A stretch of 64,000 nt of DNA from JASHVB01 sp035508435 (GTDB taxonomy: Bacteria; Pseudomonadota; Alphaproteobacteria; Acetobacterales; Acetobacteraceae). The stretch is taken from the NCBI GenBank assembly GCA_035508435.1, contig DATJNA010000070.1, positions 1-64,000 of the forward strand, given 5' to 3'. Made by a program: the position numbers and the translations under genes. The notes beneath the pieces were generated by a model. The model was not told where the DNA came from. It saw nothing but the letters and a program-made list of their open reading frames with translations, and searched no databases. Numbering within the stretch: the stretch's first letter is position 1; each line of letters starts with the position of its first letter. This document shows, piece by piece, positions 35,839 to 44,458 of this stretch.

Positions 35839-36582
35839 CTATCGCGCCGTGGTCGCCACCCGCGCGATGGTCCGGACAATCCGCCAGCCGGCACGCAGGC
35901 TGCCGGAGAGCGATCCGGCCACCTTCGAGGCACCGCCGGCGCGGCAGCGATAGGGGAGCGGCAGCTCCAGAATGCGCAGGCCGGCGCGCGCCGCCTGCAT
36001 CTGCATTTCGATGTTCCAGCCGTAGGTTGCTTCACGCAGGTTCAGCCGTTGCAGCGCATCGCGACGGATGGCACGAAACGCACACATGTCGGTGTAGCGC
36101 ACGCCGTACAGCGCCGACATGACCGCGCCGGCGAGGCGGCCGGCCAGCACCTGGTGCCAGTTCATCGATCCGGGCTCGCGCTCGCCGCGGACGCGGGAGG
36201 CAATGACGAAGTCATGGCTGCCGTCGGTGATCGGGGCCGTCAGCAGGGCGGCGAGGTCGGCGCGATCGGCGCCGTCGCCATCAAGGAAGAGGATGATGTC
36301 GCAGGCGGGATCGGCCGCGGCGGCACCGGCAGCGCAGGCGCGGCCGTAGCCGCGCTGGGTGAGGGACACGACGCGGGCGCCGGCGGCGCGGGCGATGTCG
36401 GGGGTGCCGTCGCGACTGGCGCTGTCGGCGACGATCACCTCGCGTACGATGTCGCGGGGCAGGGATGTGATGACATCGGTAATGGTAGCGGCCTCGTTCA
36501 GCGTGGGGATGACGGCGGTTACCAACCTTGCCCGCGCTTCACTGCCCGCCGCCGGCGCAAGCGGGGATTTCACAAGCTCCAT
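35839..36582 (-). CDS. GT2-family glycosyltransferase (DPM1-like)
   Basis: A 247-residue GT-A enzyme: VTAVIPTLNEAATI at the N-terminus, VIVADSASRDGT, and the metal-binding DGD in ILFLDGDGADRADL. It resembles dolichol-phosphate mannose synthase-type transferases that load sugar onto a polyprenyl phosphate at the inner membrane face. There is no membrane tail. The ATG at 36582 overlaps the last 13 nt of the radical SAM gene; longer frames upstream lie inside that gene and are rejected. It is the last gene of the minus-strand glycan block. Confidence 0.88.
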   Translation of the reverse strand: MELVKSPLAPAAGSEARARLVTAVIPTLNEAATITDVITSLPRDIVREVIVADSASRDGTPDIARAAGARVVSLTQRGYGRACAAGAAAADPACDIILFLDGDGADRADLAALLTAPITDGSHDFVIASRVRGEREPGSMNWHQVLAGRLAGAVMSALYGVRYTDMCAFRAIRRDALQRLNLREATYGWNIEMQMQAARAGLRILELPLPYRCRAGGASKVAGSLSGSLRAGWRIVRTIARVATTAR

Positions 36583-37616
36583 CGCAGCCCGCAGTTCTGG
36601 CACGGCTGCCATGGCGCGTCGCTGAGCAATGTGCTCCGCAGCTCCTGATAGGCCGCGCCGTTCCAGATCTCGCGCAGCGTCTGCTGGGTGGCGTCGCCCA
36701 GCGTGTAGGTTTCGTAGCCGCGCGCCGAGAATGGCGCGATGCAGCAGGGCAATGCGCGGCCGTGTGCGGTGAAATACATCAGCGACCATGGCCGGCGGCA
36801 GGTGGACCAAGGTTGCGCGCTCTGTTGGTGCAGGCTCAGCCCTGGTTCGGTGGCGCCCGAGGCATCCAGCGTGATGCCGCGTTCATCCGCCGCCGCGGCG
36901 GCCTCGGCGATCGCGCGGCCCTCGCGTTCGCGCACGCGTTCGAACAAGGACGATTCCGCGCGCGCCATGCCGTAGCCGGTATCGTCGAACACCAGGCGTT
37001 GCAGGTGCACTTCCTTCACGCCCATCGTGTCGGCGAGACGCACGAACGCCGGCAGTTGGTCGATGGTCTCCTGCAAGCCGGTCAGCCACAATGAAACGCG
37101 CGGCGCGGTCAGGCCCAGCTCGCGTTGCAGCGCGGTGAAGGACTGCACATTGCGTACGATGCGCGCGAAAAAGTTCTTGCCCCGCACGGCGAGGAACGTC
37201 TTCGCATCGGCCGCGTCCAGCGATACGCGCAGCTCGTCGAGACCGGTCTCGATCAGCTCATGATGCTTCTTCGGCGCCAGCAATGTGCCGTTGGTGTTGA
37301 ACAAGACATAGACGTTGCGATCCTTCAGGTAGCGGATCATGCGCGGCAGCGCCTTTACCAGCATCGGCTCGCCGACACCATGCAGCACCACGCGGGCGAT
37401 ATCCGGCACCTGGTCGACGATGCGCGCGAACAACTCCCAGCTCATGTCGGCGGGGGGTTCGAGTTCTTCGAAGGTGCGCGGGCAGGTTTCGCATAGCAGG
37501 TTACAGCGGTTGGTGACCTCCAGATAAAGGCACACAGGCGGCGCGGCGGCGTGCGGCGCGCGTTGCTCTACCGCCTCGAAATAGCGGCGCGGATCCTTCA
37601 AGGCAGCGGCGGTCAT
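36570..37616 (-). CDS. Radical SAM protein with SPASM-like C-terminus
   Basis: A 348-residue radical SAM enzyme. The cluster motif is CNLLCETC (C38, C42, C45), preceded by LYLEVTNR. VVLHGVGEPMLVKALPRMI is the SAM-binding GEP region. C-terminal cysteines (STCRRPW, LPCCIAPF, WQPCQNCGLRW) fit a SPASM/twitch domain carrying an extra Fe-S cluster. The substrate is unknown; the setting among glycosyltransferases suggests modification of a sugar, lipid carrier or peptide. The ATG overlaps the preceding stop (ATGA), and its stop overlaps the GT2 start, so translation is coupled through three genes. Confidence 0.9.
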   Translation of the reverse strand: MTAAALKDPRRYFEAVEQRAPHAAAPPVCLYLEVTNRCNLLCETCPRTFEELEPPADMSWELFARIVDQVPDIARVVLHGVGEPMLVKALPRMIRYLKDRNVYVLFNTNGTLLAPKKHHELIETGLDELRVSLDAADAKTFLAVRGKNFFARIVRNVQSFTALQRELGLTAPRVSLWLTGLQETIDQLPAFVRLADTMGVKEVHLQRLVFDDTGYGMARAESSLFERVREREGRAIAEAAAAADERGITLDASGATEPGLSLHQQSAQPWSTCRRPWSLMYFTAHGRALPCCIAPFSARGYETYTLGDATQQTLREIWNGAAYQELRSTLLSDAPWQPCQNCGLRWSL

Positions 37617-39205
37617 GGCAGGCTCCTTCGACGGGCACGGCGGAGGTCAAGCACGGCGAGCAATGCGGCGGGCAGGTAGATCAGCGCGGCGAGCGAGAGG
37701 TAGTCGACCGGGTCGTGCGACAGCAGCGGGGCGGCGATCAACAGCCAGGCGACGCAGAGCAATGGCGCGAGGCATGCCAGCGGGGCGAGCCAGGCGAAAT
37801 ACCACGGATAATGTGGCGAGATGGCGACCAGCAGGACGGCGCCGAGGATTGCCGCCTGGCGTGCCTGCATGGCCGCGCGCGTGGCGGGGTCCGCGGGCAA
37901 CGGCGAGGCAGACACGAAACGGATTGCCAGTGCCGCCAGCAGTGCGAGGACGATCGCCGCGTAGGCTTTTGCGGCCCATGGCGGCAGTGGCACCATCCGG
38001 TCGATGACCTGCAACAGGAAGACGCCGCCGCCGTGGGCTGGGTATTCTTCGTGCACATAGCCGCCGAGGAACCCGAACACGCGCCAGCCGACGCCGAGAT
38101 ATGGCGCATAGAATGCGGCCAGGGTCACCAGCAACGCGATCGCCATGCGCCAGTTCCATGGCCGCCAGAATGCGGGCAGCACCACGCCGGGCAGGAATTT
38201 GGTGAGGGTGGCGGCGGCCAGCACGACGCCGGTGCGCGCCGCGCTGCCAGTCGCGGCGATCAGCAGCGCGAGCGCCAGTAAGCCGGAGGCGACCGCGTCG
38301 ATATGGCCGTTGCCGGCGAACTCCCAAACCGGCAGCGGCAGCCAGGCGTAAATCAGCACCTGCGTGGGGTCGCGGCCCGCCAGAGTCAGCAGACGCAGCA
38401 GGGCAGCGATCGCCAGGATGTCGAACGCCGCCATGACGGCTTTCATGCCGTGGACGCCGGGGGCGATGCGGCCGGCGAGCGCGAACAAGGCCTCGGCGGT
38501 GGGCGGATAGATGGTGGGCGCGTAGTCGGCGCGGTTGATGTTGGGAAACACCGCCTGGTCGCGCAGGAATGCCAGTTGCGGCGCGTCGGGCAGATAGCGG
38601 TATGGGTTGATGCCCGCGCGCTGCACGCGGCCGTCCCAGACATAACGGTAGATGTCGGTGGAGAGCAGCGGCGGTGCGGCGAAGGTCATGACGCGCATGA
38701 TGGCAGCGGCGGCCAGCACGAGCCACACGGTGCGCGGCGGAAAGGCGTGGCGGCGCACGAGTGCGACGGCACCGAGCCAGATCAGGCCGGCCAGGCATTG
38801 GGTGGCGGTGAAGAGCTGCGAGCGGGGCAAGGGGGCCAGTGGCAGGGACCGCCACATCAGGATGACGAGGCCGAGTGCGACCAGCAGCACCAGCACGGTG
38901 CCGAGAGCGAGGAGTGCCGTGGTGGCAGGCGCGAAGTCGCAGCTTGTCGGGGCGCTCCGGTCATGGCCGGGACCGCCGAGGCAACCGTCATTGCGCGGAA
39001 TGAAACGGCTCAGCAATCGCGGACGGGTCGCGTACCAACTGTTCGGGCACAATTCCGACCCAGATTGCTGCGTCGCGTCGCTCCTGGCAATGACAGGCGG
39101 GGGATGCGTCGCTGCGCTCCTCGCCATGACAGGCGGGGAACTCGTCGCAGCGCTCCTCGGAATGACCGGGGAGGCAGGACTGCGCGTCCGATCAACGTCC
39201 GGCAC
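37613..39205 (-). CDS. Multi-spanning membrane glycosyltransferase (GT87/DUF2029-like)
   Basis: A polytopic protein with about ten or more membrane helices. The GT-C signature is seen after helix 1-3: STDIYRYVWDGRVQRAGINP, then YAPTIYPPTAEALFALAG, and later TLTKFLPGVVLPAFWRPW. GT-C enzymes use polyprenyl-phosphate sugars on the periplasmic side. The family part starts near ATTALLALGTVLVLL (about 38920). Upstream the frame stays open only through the palindromic repeat element at 38987-39166, with no convincing start; a GTG near 38896 is the first downstream option. The true start is therefore unresolved, and the repeat may have displaced the original 5' end. Confidence 0.82.
   Translation of the reverse strand: MPDVDRTRSPASPVIPRSAATSSPPVMARSAATHPPPVIARSDATQQSGSELCPNSWYATRPRLLSRFIPRNDGCLGGPGHDRSAPTSCDFAPATTALLALGTVLVLLVALGLVILMWRSLPLAPLPRSQLFTATQCLAGLIWLGAVALVRRHAFPPRTVWLVLAAAAIMRVMTFAAPPLLSTDIYRYVWDGRVQRAGINPYRYLPDAPQLAFLRDQAVFPNINRADYAPTIYPPTAEALFALAGRIAPGVHGMKAVMAAFDILAIAALLRLLTLAGRDPTQVLIYAWLPLPVWEFAGNGHIDAVASGLLALALLIAATGSAARTGVVLAAATLTKFLPGVVLPAFWRPWNWRMAIALLVTLAAFYAPYLGVGWRVFGFLGGYVHEEYPAHGGGVFLLQVIDRMVPLPPWAAKAYAAIVLALLAALAIRFVSASPLPADPATRAAMQARQAAILGAVLLVAISPHYPWYFAWLAPLACLAPLLCVAWLLIAAPLLSHDPVDYLSLAALIYLPAALLAVLDLRRARRRSLP
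38987..39094. mobile_element. Approx. 110-bp palindromic dispersed element (REP/MITE-like), copy 2
   Basis: The left arm gtcattgcgcggaa and right arm cagattgctgcgtcgcgtcg to ggcaatgac are inverted copies around a roughly 45-bp core. It lies inside the minus-strand operon, between the TIGR04282-type gene and the GT87 gene. Confidence 0.7.
39061..39166. repeat. Right arm of the element amplified three times (about 36-bp units)
   Basis: Units 39061-39094, 39095-39130 and 39131-39166 each contain a gtcgc..cgctcct core and end in ..atgac. They are diverged copies of the element's right arm, analogous to the 24-bp array at 8847-8989. Confidence 0.65.
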
Positions 39206-39220
39206 GTACCGCCCCTGTCC

Positions 39221-40069
39221 CTAGCTTTGGTCCGCTTCACGGCAGCTTTGGTCCATGTCACGGCCCGGATCCGTGAGGGGAGGAGGCATCTTCATGTCCA
39301 GGGTAGGGGGGATCTTCCGGTGGCTTGCTCCGCCGCCCGCCACCCAGCCATGCTCCGCCACCCACCGCCGCGTCGCATCTGCCGGGTACGCTGCCGGACC
39401 AGCACCCACGGGACACGGCAGCTGGTCGATCAGCCGCTCCAGCGACGCCGCATCATCGACGTCGAACCACAACGGCAGCGCAACCACCTCCAGCCGGAGC
39501 GCCGCCGCACGGGCCAGGGTTTGCGTGCTGACGTCTTCGGTGCTCCAGGCAATGTCGCGGAACAATGCCGCATGCGGCGCCTTCAGGCCGATGAGATAGT
39601 AGCCGCCGTCATCCGACACGCCCAGCACCATGCGATCGCCCGGGCGCGCCAGCGCCTCGGCGGCCTGCCGCAAATATGCGGTTGGCAGCGTCGGACTATC
39701 GGAATTGACCAGACACACCGCGCCATATCCCTGACCCAGCAGCGATGCCACCGCGTGGAAGAGCGACCGGCCGAAGCCATCGATCCCGGGAGGGGTCGGA
39801 ACGCTGCCGTCGGCCAGCACCAGCCTGGTGTCGGCGGCCAGCATGCCACGGAACAATGCCTCGGTTCCCGCGGGCGCGTAGGCCACATACCCGGCCAGCG
39901 GCAGCGAGCATCCGGCCTCGCGGATGTTCTCGGTGATGTCGCGCAGGAAGCAGGCGGACAGCGCCGCCGCCTGTTGCGGCGTGAGTGGCGGGACCAGGCG
40001 GGTCTTGGCGTGGTTCGGTCGCGGCGCCTTGGCCATCACCGCCATGGCGCAGGTGTCGGCGCGGTTCAT
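39221..40069 (-). CDS. TIGR04282-type (DUF2064) nucleotidyl/glycosyltransferase-like protein
   Basis: A 282-residue GT-A-like protein: MAVMAKAPRPNHAKTRLVPP at the N-terminus, AVCLVNSDSPTLPTAYL, and GVSDDGGYYLIGLK. This is the DUF2064/TIGR04282 family, named from arsenosugar clusters but widespread elsewhere. No arsenic methyltransferase or ArsS is present, so an arsenosugar role is not supported. The 45-residue C-terminal extension is Pro/Asp-rich and unusual. The ATG overlaps the stop of the molybdoenzyme gene (ATGA), coupling the two. Confidence 0.85.
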   Translation of the reverse strand: MNRADTCAMAVMAKAPRPNHAKTRLVPPLTPQQAAALSACFLRDITENIREAGCSLPLAGYVAYAPAGTEALFRGMLAADTRLVLADGSVPTPPGIDGFGRSLFHAVASLLGQGYGAVCLVNSDSPTLPTAYLRQAAEALARPGDRMVLGVSDDGGYYLIGLKAPHAALFRDIAWSTEDVSTQTLARAAALRLEVVALPLWFDVDDAASLERLIDQLPCPVGAGPAAYPADATRRWVAEHGWVAGGGASHRKIPPTLDMKMPPPLTDPGRDMDQSCREADQS

Positions 40070-40770
40070 ATGCCGCTGAACCAGTTATAGCCGCGATCGG
40101 TCCAGAAGCCGCGCGGGCGGATATTGGTGACATAGATCGTGGTGACGAATTTCGGATTCTTGAACCCGAGTTTCGTCGGCACCCGGATTTTGAACGGGTA
40201 GCCGTATTTGCGGGGGAGAATCTCGTCCGACAGATAGAATGCCATGATCGTCTGCGGATGCAGCGCGGTTGGCATGTCCATGCCTTCGTAGTAGCCGTCG
40301 GCGCATTCGAAGCCGACATATTTCGCCGTGGTGTCGGCACCGACGCGCTCGAGAAAGGTGCGCAGCGGCGCACCGGTCCATTGGCCGATCATGCTCCAGC
40401 CTTCGACGCAGACGTGGCGAGTCACCTGGCTTTGCTGCGGCAGGGCGTAGAGTTGCTCTACCGTCCATGGGTGCTTGTCGGCGATCAGACCCGACAGGGT
40501 CAGGCGATAGTCCGCCGCCTTCAGATCCGGCGCGCGATCCGCTCCGTACCAGGCGTTGTAGCGGAAATCCTTCACCGCCCGCTCGGCCGGGAAGGTCGGC
40601 GCCAGGCGGTTGTCGCTGAACAAGGCCGCCTGCACGCGATCGTTCCAGCGGGAGATATCCGCCAGCACCCGCTGCACCACATTCGAATCGCTGAGGTCGC
40701 AGCCGGTGAGCAAGGTCAGCGCGCTGAGCGACAGGCCGCCGCGCAGCAGATGGCGCCGTTCGACACTCAT
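40066..40770 (-). CDS. Molybdopterin-dependent (YedY/MsrP-like) oxidoreductase, Tat lipoprotein-like
   Basis: A 234-residue sulfite-oxidase-fold protein. The N-terminus has twin Arg (R5-R6 in ERRHLLRGG) and then LTLLTGC, a lipobox with C24, so it is probably Tat-exported and lipid-anchored. The Moco-ligand cysteine is C121 in TRHVCVEGWSMIGQW. PYVTNIRPRG-like ends are typical of the family. It is coupled by ATGA overlap to a b561-type cytochrome gene upstream, its likely electron donor, as MsrP is with MsrQ. The substrate is unknown: methionine sulfoxide, another S- or N-oxide, or something linked to the glycan genes downstream. Confidence 0.9.
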   Translation of the reverse strand: MSVERRHLLRGGLSLSALTLLTGCDLSDSNVVQRVLADISRWNDRVQAALFSDNRLAPTFPAERAVKDFRYNAWYGADRAPDLKAADYRLTLSGLIADKHPWTVEQLYALPQQSQVTRHVCVEGWSMIGQWTGAPLRTFLERVGADTTAKYVGFECADGYYEGMDMPTALHPQTIMAFYLSDEILPRKYGYPFKIRVPTKLGFKNPKFVTTIYVTNIRPRGFWTDRGYNWFSGI

Positions 40771-41486
40771 GGCACGGTCTCCGTGGGGCGGTGTGGTGCT
40801 GGTTCCTCGGCGCGGCCGGTCACCATGGCGATGAAGGTGCGCGGCACCAGGATCACCAGTGTCACGTGCACGACGATGAAGCCGGCGATCAGTGCCATGC
40901 CGGCGAAGTGCACGATGCGCGCGCCCTGGAAGCCGCCGAGCAATGCCTCCAGCGGGTAGGTCTGCACCGGCTTCCAGATGGCGATGCCGGAGAGCAGCAT
41001 CAGGGCGACCAACGCCAGCACGCCCCAGTAGAACACGCGCTGCACGGCGTTGTATTCGCCGAGCCGATGCTCCAGCCGGAAGCGCGCCGCGGCGATGAAG
41101 TCGCGCAGGAAGGATTGCGGGCCGACCGGCAGGAAGTCGCGCCAGAAATGGCCGGAGAACAGGCCCCACAACACGAACGACAGATAGCTTGCGAGCAACA
41201 GCCACATCGCGGCGAAATGCCAGGCGATGGCGGTGGCGACGCCGGGATCGTTATGCACCGCGAGCGCGGTCTCGACATCGCCGCCGAGCGTGGTCCAGAC
41301 CGGGAAACGGAAACCGAAGATCGGGCTTGCGTCATAGATGCGCCAGCCGCTGGCGATCAAGAGCACGATCGACAGCGCCATCAGCCAATGCGCGATGCGC
41401 ACCACCAGCGCATGGCTCTGCACATTTTGCTCGGACCGCACATTCCGGTTGCCCGACACATCCAGCTTGGATCGTGACCCGGTCAT
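40767..41486 (-). CDS. Cytochrome b561-like membrane protein
   Basis: A 239-residue protein with four to five membrane helices and conserved heme-ligand-type histidines (RIAHWLMALSIVLLIASGW, ATAIAWHFAAMWLLL, ARIVHFAGMALIAGF, FIVVHVTLVIL). It belongs to the cytochrome b/b6-type group that passes quinol electrons to periplasmic molybdoenzymes. Stop and start overlap with the Moco gene downstream, and its start overlaps the stop of the binding-protein gene upstream. The pair is best read as a membrane electron supply plus periplasmic reductase or oxidase. Confidence 0.9.
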   Translation of the reverse strand: MTGSRSKLDVSGNRNVRSEQNVQSHALVVRIAHWLMALSIVLLIASGWRIYDASPIFGFRFPVWTTLGGDVETALAVHNDPGVATAIAWHFAAMWLLLASYLSFVLWGLFSGHFWRDFLPVGPQSFLRDFIAAARFRLEHRLGEYNAVQRVFYWGVLALVALMLLSGIAIWKPVQTYPLEALLGGFQGARIVHFAGMALIAGFIVVHVTLVILVPRTFIAMVTGRAEEPAPHRPTETVP

Positions 41487-42265
41487 GACGCGGTCTCCAG
41501 CCCGTTGGCGGCGAGCAAGACAGTGGCTGGCGGGGCAAGCAAGAATGCGACGAAGCCGGCGGGATCGGGCCGCCGCGCGAGTTTGGTGACGGCGACGGCG
41601 TAGCTGATCGGCGGCGCAATATCAGGCGGGATGGTGCGGACGATCTGCAGACCGGGCCGGGCGTGAACGTCGGTCATGTGGAGCAACCCGGCGCGCGCGG
41701 TGCCATCCAGCACCAGCGCGGCGACGCTGTCGGTGTCGATGACGCCGAGCATCGGGGCCGATGCCAGTCCAAGGCGCGCGAGGATGGCGGGCCCGTCCAT
41801 GTCGGACGCCGGCGTCGGGTCGCTGACCGCGATCGGCTGGTCCGTTGGCGGATTCGCACCGCGTTTCATCGCCAGGACCAGGGGATTGCGCCACGCCCCG
41901 CGCGCCGCGTCCTGTGCCGCCACATTCGCCTGTACCGCGGCGGCGATCGTCGGCGGTTGCGTCATCACGATGTCGTTCTGCACCTGCCGCTCGAGCTGCG
42001 GCAGGATCAGGCCGGGAGGGGTCGGGAACACATTCACCCGGACTCCGGCGCTCTCGGCATAGGCCCGCGCGACCAACCGCAGGACCGGCCCCAGTGTGGT
42101 GTCGCAGGCGACGACCAGTTCTGCCACGTCCGCTGCCTGCGCTGCCGGCGCGGCGGCTACCAGCAGCACAGCCGTCGCCGGCAGGGCCTGCATCAGGCCC
42201 CGGCGCGCCAATCCGCCGCCAGCCGGCGGCGGCACGCCACTGTCCCGCATCTGGTCTCGCGGCAT
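41483..42265 (-). CDS. Periplasmic binding protein, molybdate-type (ModA-like)
   Basis: A 260-residue exported protein. The signal region has twin Arg (LARRGLMQALPATAVLLVAA, then AQAAD). The mature part (LVVACDTTLGPVLRLVARAY, FPTPPGLILPQLER, DIVMTQPPTI, GLLHMTDVHARPG) follows the ModA/SBP_bac_11 pattern. No ModB or ModC is present. Being first in a coupled chain with a molybdoenzyme, it may bind molybdate, or act as a substrate-binding partner of the redox module. The ATG at 42265 has GGGGAG upstream; a 30-codon extension is rejected. Confidence 0.8.
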   Translation of the reverse strand: MPRDQMRDSGVPPPAGGGLARRGLMQALPATAVLLVAAAPAAQAADVAELVVACDTTLGPVLRLVARAYAESAGVRVNVFPTPPGLILPQLERQVQNDIVMTQPPTIAAAVQANVAAQDAARGAWRNPLVLAMKRGANPPTDQPIAVSDPTPASDMDGPAILARLGLASAPMLGVIDTDSVAALVLDGTARAGLLHMTDVHARPGLQIVRTIPPDIAPPISYAVAVTKLARRPDPAGFVAFLLAPPATVLLAANGLETAS

Positions 42266-42634
42266 GACTCGCTCCCCTGCTGGTCCTTGATGCGGCTGGG
42301 CCGCGCTACTGGCTGATGGTCTCGCGAAACCCGACGACGTTACACCGTGCGCCACACACCGTGCGCCGAGCCACTGCCCGGGATTCGCGTTGCGTCGGGT
42401 GGCGCGGCCTCGCGCTGCCGGTCAACCGGGTTGTTTCGCGTGTCCCATCTGTGTGCTGGCCGGCATGCAGGACCCTTGGCGTTACCAAACGATTCACCAA
42501 TGCGCGGCACACTGCCGGCAAGGGACGCGGCGACGCCGTCCGGGGGCGCCCTCGCCGGCAGCCTGTCGCCCGCCTCGCCAACTGGACGGTCCCGCACCAT
42601 GCAGATCCTCGGCACCCCGCAGCGCAGTCATTCC
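42266..42634. other. Divergent intergenic region (about 370 bp)
   Basis: It separates the redox/glycan chain (minus) from comM (plus) and must contain both promoters. A short direct repeat, ccgtgcgcc (about 42350-42370), is present. I see no riboswitch-like fold and no gene. Confidence 0.4.
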
Positions 42635-44134
42635 ATGGCGCGGGTCAACACCTTCGCCTTCTCCGGCATCGACGCGGTACCGGTGGAGGTGCAGGTGCAG
42701 ATCTCCGCGGGCGCCCCTGCCTTCCTGGTGGTCGGCCTGCCCGACAAGGCGGTAGGCGAGGCGCGTGAGCGGGTCCGCGCCGCCTTCAGCGCGATGGGCC
42801 TGTCGCTGCCGCCGCGGCGCATCCTGATCAACCTGAAGCCCGCGGACCTGCTGAAGGAAGGCAGCCATTTCGACCTGCCGCTCGCACTCGGCGTGCTGGC
42901 CGCGATGGACGTGCTGCCGCGGGACGAGATCACCGGCTACGCGGCGCTGGGCGAGCTTTCCCTCGACGGCGCCCTGACCGGGGTCGCCGGCGTGCTGCCT
43001 GCCGCGATGGGAGCCTCGGCCCGCGACCTGGGCCTGATCTGTCCGGCAGGGCAGGGGGGTGAGGCGGCCTGGGCCGGCCGCATCGAAGTGCTGGCGCCGG
43101 CCGACCTGCTGTCGCTGATCAACCATTTCCGTGGCACCCAGGTGCTGACCCCGCCGGAGCCCGCCGGCGTGGCGGAGCCTGGCCGCCTGCCGGACCTGGC
43201 CGAGGTGAAGGGGATGGAGACGGCGCGCCGCGCGCTGGAGATCGCGGCCGCCGGCGGTCACAACCTGCTGCTGATCGGTCCTCCCGGCGCCGGCAAGTCG
43301 ATGCTGGCCGCCCGCCTGCCTGGGCTGCTGCCCGACCTCGCGCCGCGCGAGGCGCTGGAGGTGAGCATGATCCACAGCGTCGCCGGCTTGCTCGATGGCG
43401 GCCGGCTGGTGATGCGCCCGCCGTTCCGTGAGCCGCACCACTCGGCGTCGCAGGCGGCGCTGACCGGCGGCGGCCAGCGCGCGCGTCCCGGCGAGGTCTC
43501 CCTGGCGCACCGCGGCGTACTGTTTCTCGATGAGCTGCCGGAGTTCCCGCGCCCGGCGCTGGATGCTCTGCGCCAGCCGATGGAGACGGGCCGCACCACG
43601 GTCTCGCGCGCCATCGCGCACGTCACCTACCCTGCGCGGTTCCAGTTGGTGGCGGCGATGAACCCGTGCCGCTGCGGTTATTTCGGCGATGCCGCCCGCG
43701 AATGCGGCCGGGCGCCGCGCTGCGCCGAGGACTACCTGCACAAGGTCAGCGGCCCGGTGCTGGACCGCATGGACCTGACGATCGAGGTGCAGGCAGCGTC
43801 CGCCGACGAACTGGCGCGCGCGCCGGCGGGCGAACGCAGCGAAGCTGTGGCGGCGCGGGTGGCGCGGGCACGCGCGGCGCAGCGGCTGCGCTACGGCGCC
43901 GACGGCCCGCTGTGCAACGCCGAGGTGGACATGGCGGCGGTGCGTCTGCTTCCCGAAGCGCAGGCGCTGGCGAGCCAGGCGATGGACCGCCTGCGCCTGT
44001 CGCCGCGTGGCTACAAGCGCGTGCTGCGGGTGGGCCGGACGATCGCCGACCTGGCCGGGGCGGAGGCCGTCGGGCGGGTGCATGTCGCCGAGGCGCTGGC
44101 GTTCCGCCACCGCGTGCCGGGGCGGCGAGGGTGA
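42635..44134 (+). CDS. comM: ComM/YifB-type AAA+ helicase-like ATPase (Mg-chelatase-like)
   Basis: A 499-residue protein with an N-terminal Lon-substrate-like fold (MARVNTFAFSGIDAVPVEVQ), a central AAA+ core with Walker A GPPGAGKSM and Walker B VLFLDELPEF, a four-cysteine zinc motif (NPCRCGYFGD, CGRAPRC) and a Mg-chelatase C-terminal domain (LSPRGYKRVLRVGRTIADL). ComM is a hexameric branch-migration helicase used in natural transformation. The start matching family length is 42635; an ATG at 42599 is also open. It is a common housekeeping neighbour rather than accessory. Confidence 0.93.
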   Translation: MARVNTFAFSGIDAVPVEVQVQISAGAPAFLVVGLPDKAVGEARERVRAAFSAMGLSLPPRRILINLKPADLLKEGSHFDLPLALGVLAAMDVLPRDEITGYAALGELSLDGALTGVAGVLPAAMGASARDLGLICPAGQGGEAAWAGRIEVLAPADLLSLINHFRGTQVLTPPEPAGVAEPGRLPDLAEVKGMETARRALEIAAAGGHNLLLIGPPGAGKSMLAARLPGLLPDLAPREALEVSMIHSVAGLLDGGRLVMRPPFREPHHSASQAALTGGGQRARPGEVSLAHRGVLFLDELPEFPRPALDALRQPMETGRTTVSRAIAHVTYPARFQLVAAMNPCRCGYFGDAARECGRAPRCAEDYLHKVSGPVLDRMDLTIEVQAASADELARAPAGERSEAVAARVARARAAQRLRYGADGPLCNAEVDMAAVRLLPEAQALASQAMDRLRLSPRGYKRVLRVGRTIADLAGAEAVGRVHVAEALAFRHRVPGRRG

Positions 44135-44162
44135 TGGACAGCTATCACCTAAATTGTTATAG

Positions 44163-44453
44163 ATGCCGCGCGCCAGACCGATACGGCACCGGAAGCGCCG
44201 CTACGATGACGGCATGATCCTCGAGATGGTGCTCTGGGAACTACCGTCACCGATGCGTGGATCGAAACACAGGCTGAAATATGCCTGGTTCTACCGCAAC
44301 GAGAATGCACGATTGGCTGGCTGCGACCATGCAGCGGGCAAAGGAGACCATCGTCATCATGGTGCGTGGCAAGAGCCGTACCATGTCACCGCCGCCAACC
44401 AATGGTTCGCCGACTTCCTGGCGGACGTGCGGGCAATCCGCAGCCGAGGGTGA
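44163..44453 (+). CDS. TumE-family toxin candidate
   Basis: A 96-residue protein whose core (DDGMILEMVLWELPSPMRGS, AAGKGDHRHHGAWQEPY, WFADFLADV) matches the DUF6516/TumE family of putative toxins, with the hallmark GKGDHRH (D62, H63, H65). The downstream gene, 5 nt away, encodes a winged-HTH protein of the kind paired with TumE. A molecular target is not established in general. The start has a weak ribosome site and an AT-rich patch (aaattgttatag) just upstream. Confidence 0.72.
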   Translation: MPRARPIRHRKRRYDDGMILEMVLWELPSPMRGSKHRLKYAWFYRNENARLAGCDHAAGKGDHRHHGAWQEPYHVTAANQWFADFLADVRAIRSRG

Positions 44454-44458
44454 CAGTG

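Noticed and set aside
35839..40069. Arsenosugar biosynthesis cluster (TIGR04282-type transferase with radical SAM and GT2)
   Set aside because: No ArsM methyltransferase is present and the radical SAM protein has a SPASM-like end unlike ArsS. The family name alone is not evidence.
41483..42265. Molybdate ABC transporter operon
   Set aside because: Only the binding protein is present. No ModB permease or ModC ATPase follows; the neighbours are a cytochrome and a molybdoenzyme.
42494..44110. 538-codon frame on the - strand
   Set aside because: Antisense shadow of comM, rich in Arg, Gln and His and without domain signals. The same reasoning removes 46045-47247 (-), 30088-31407 (+), 27300-28379 (+), 16896-17987 (-) and 14352-15794 (-).
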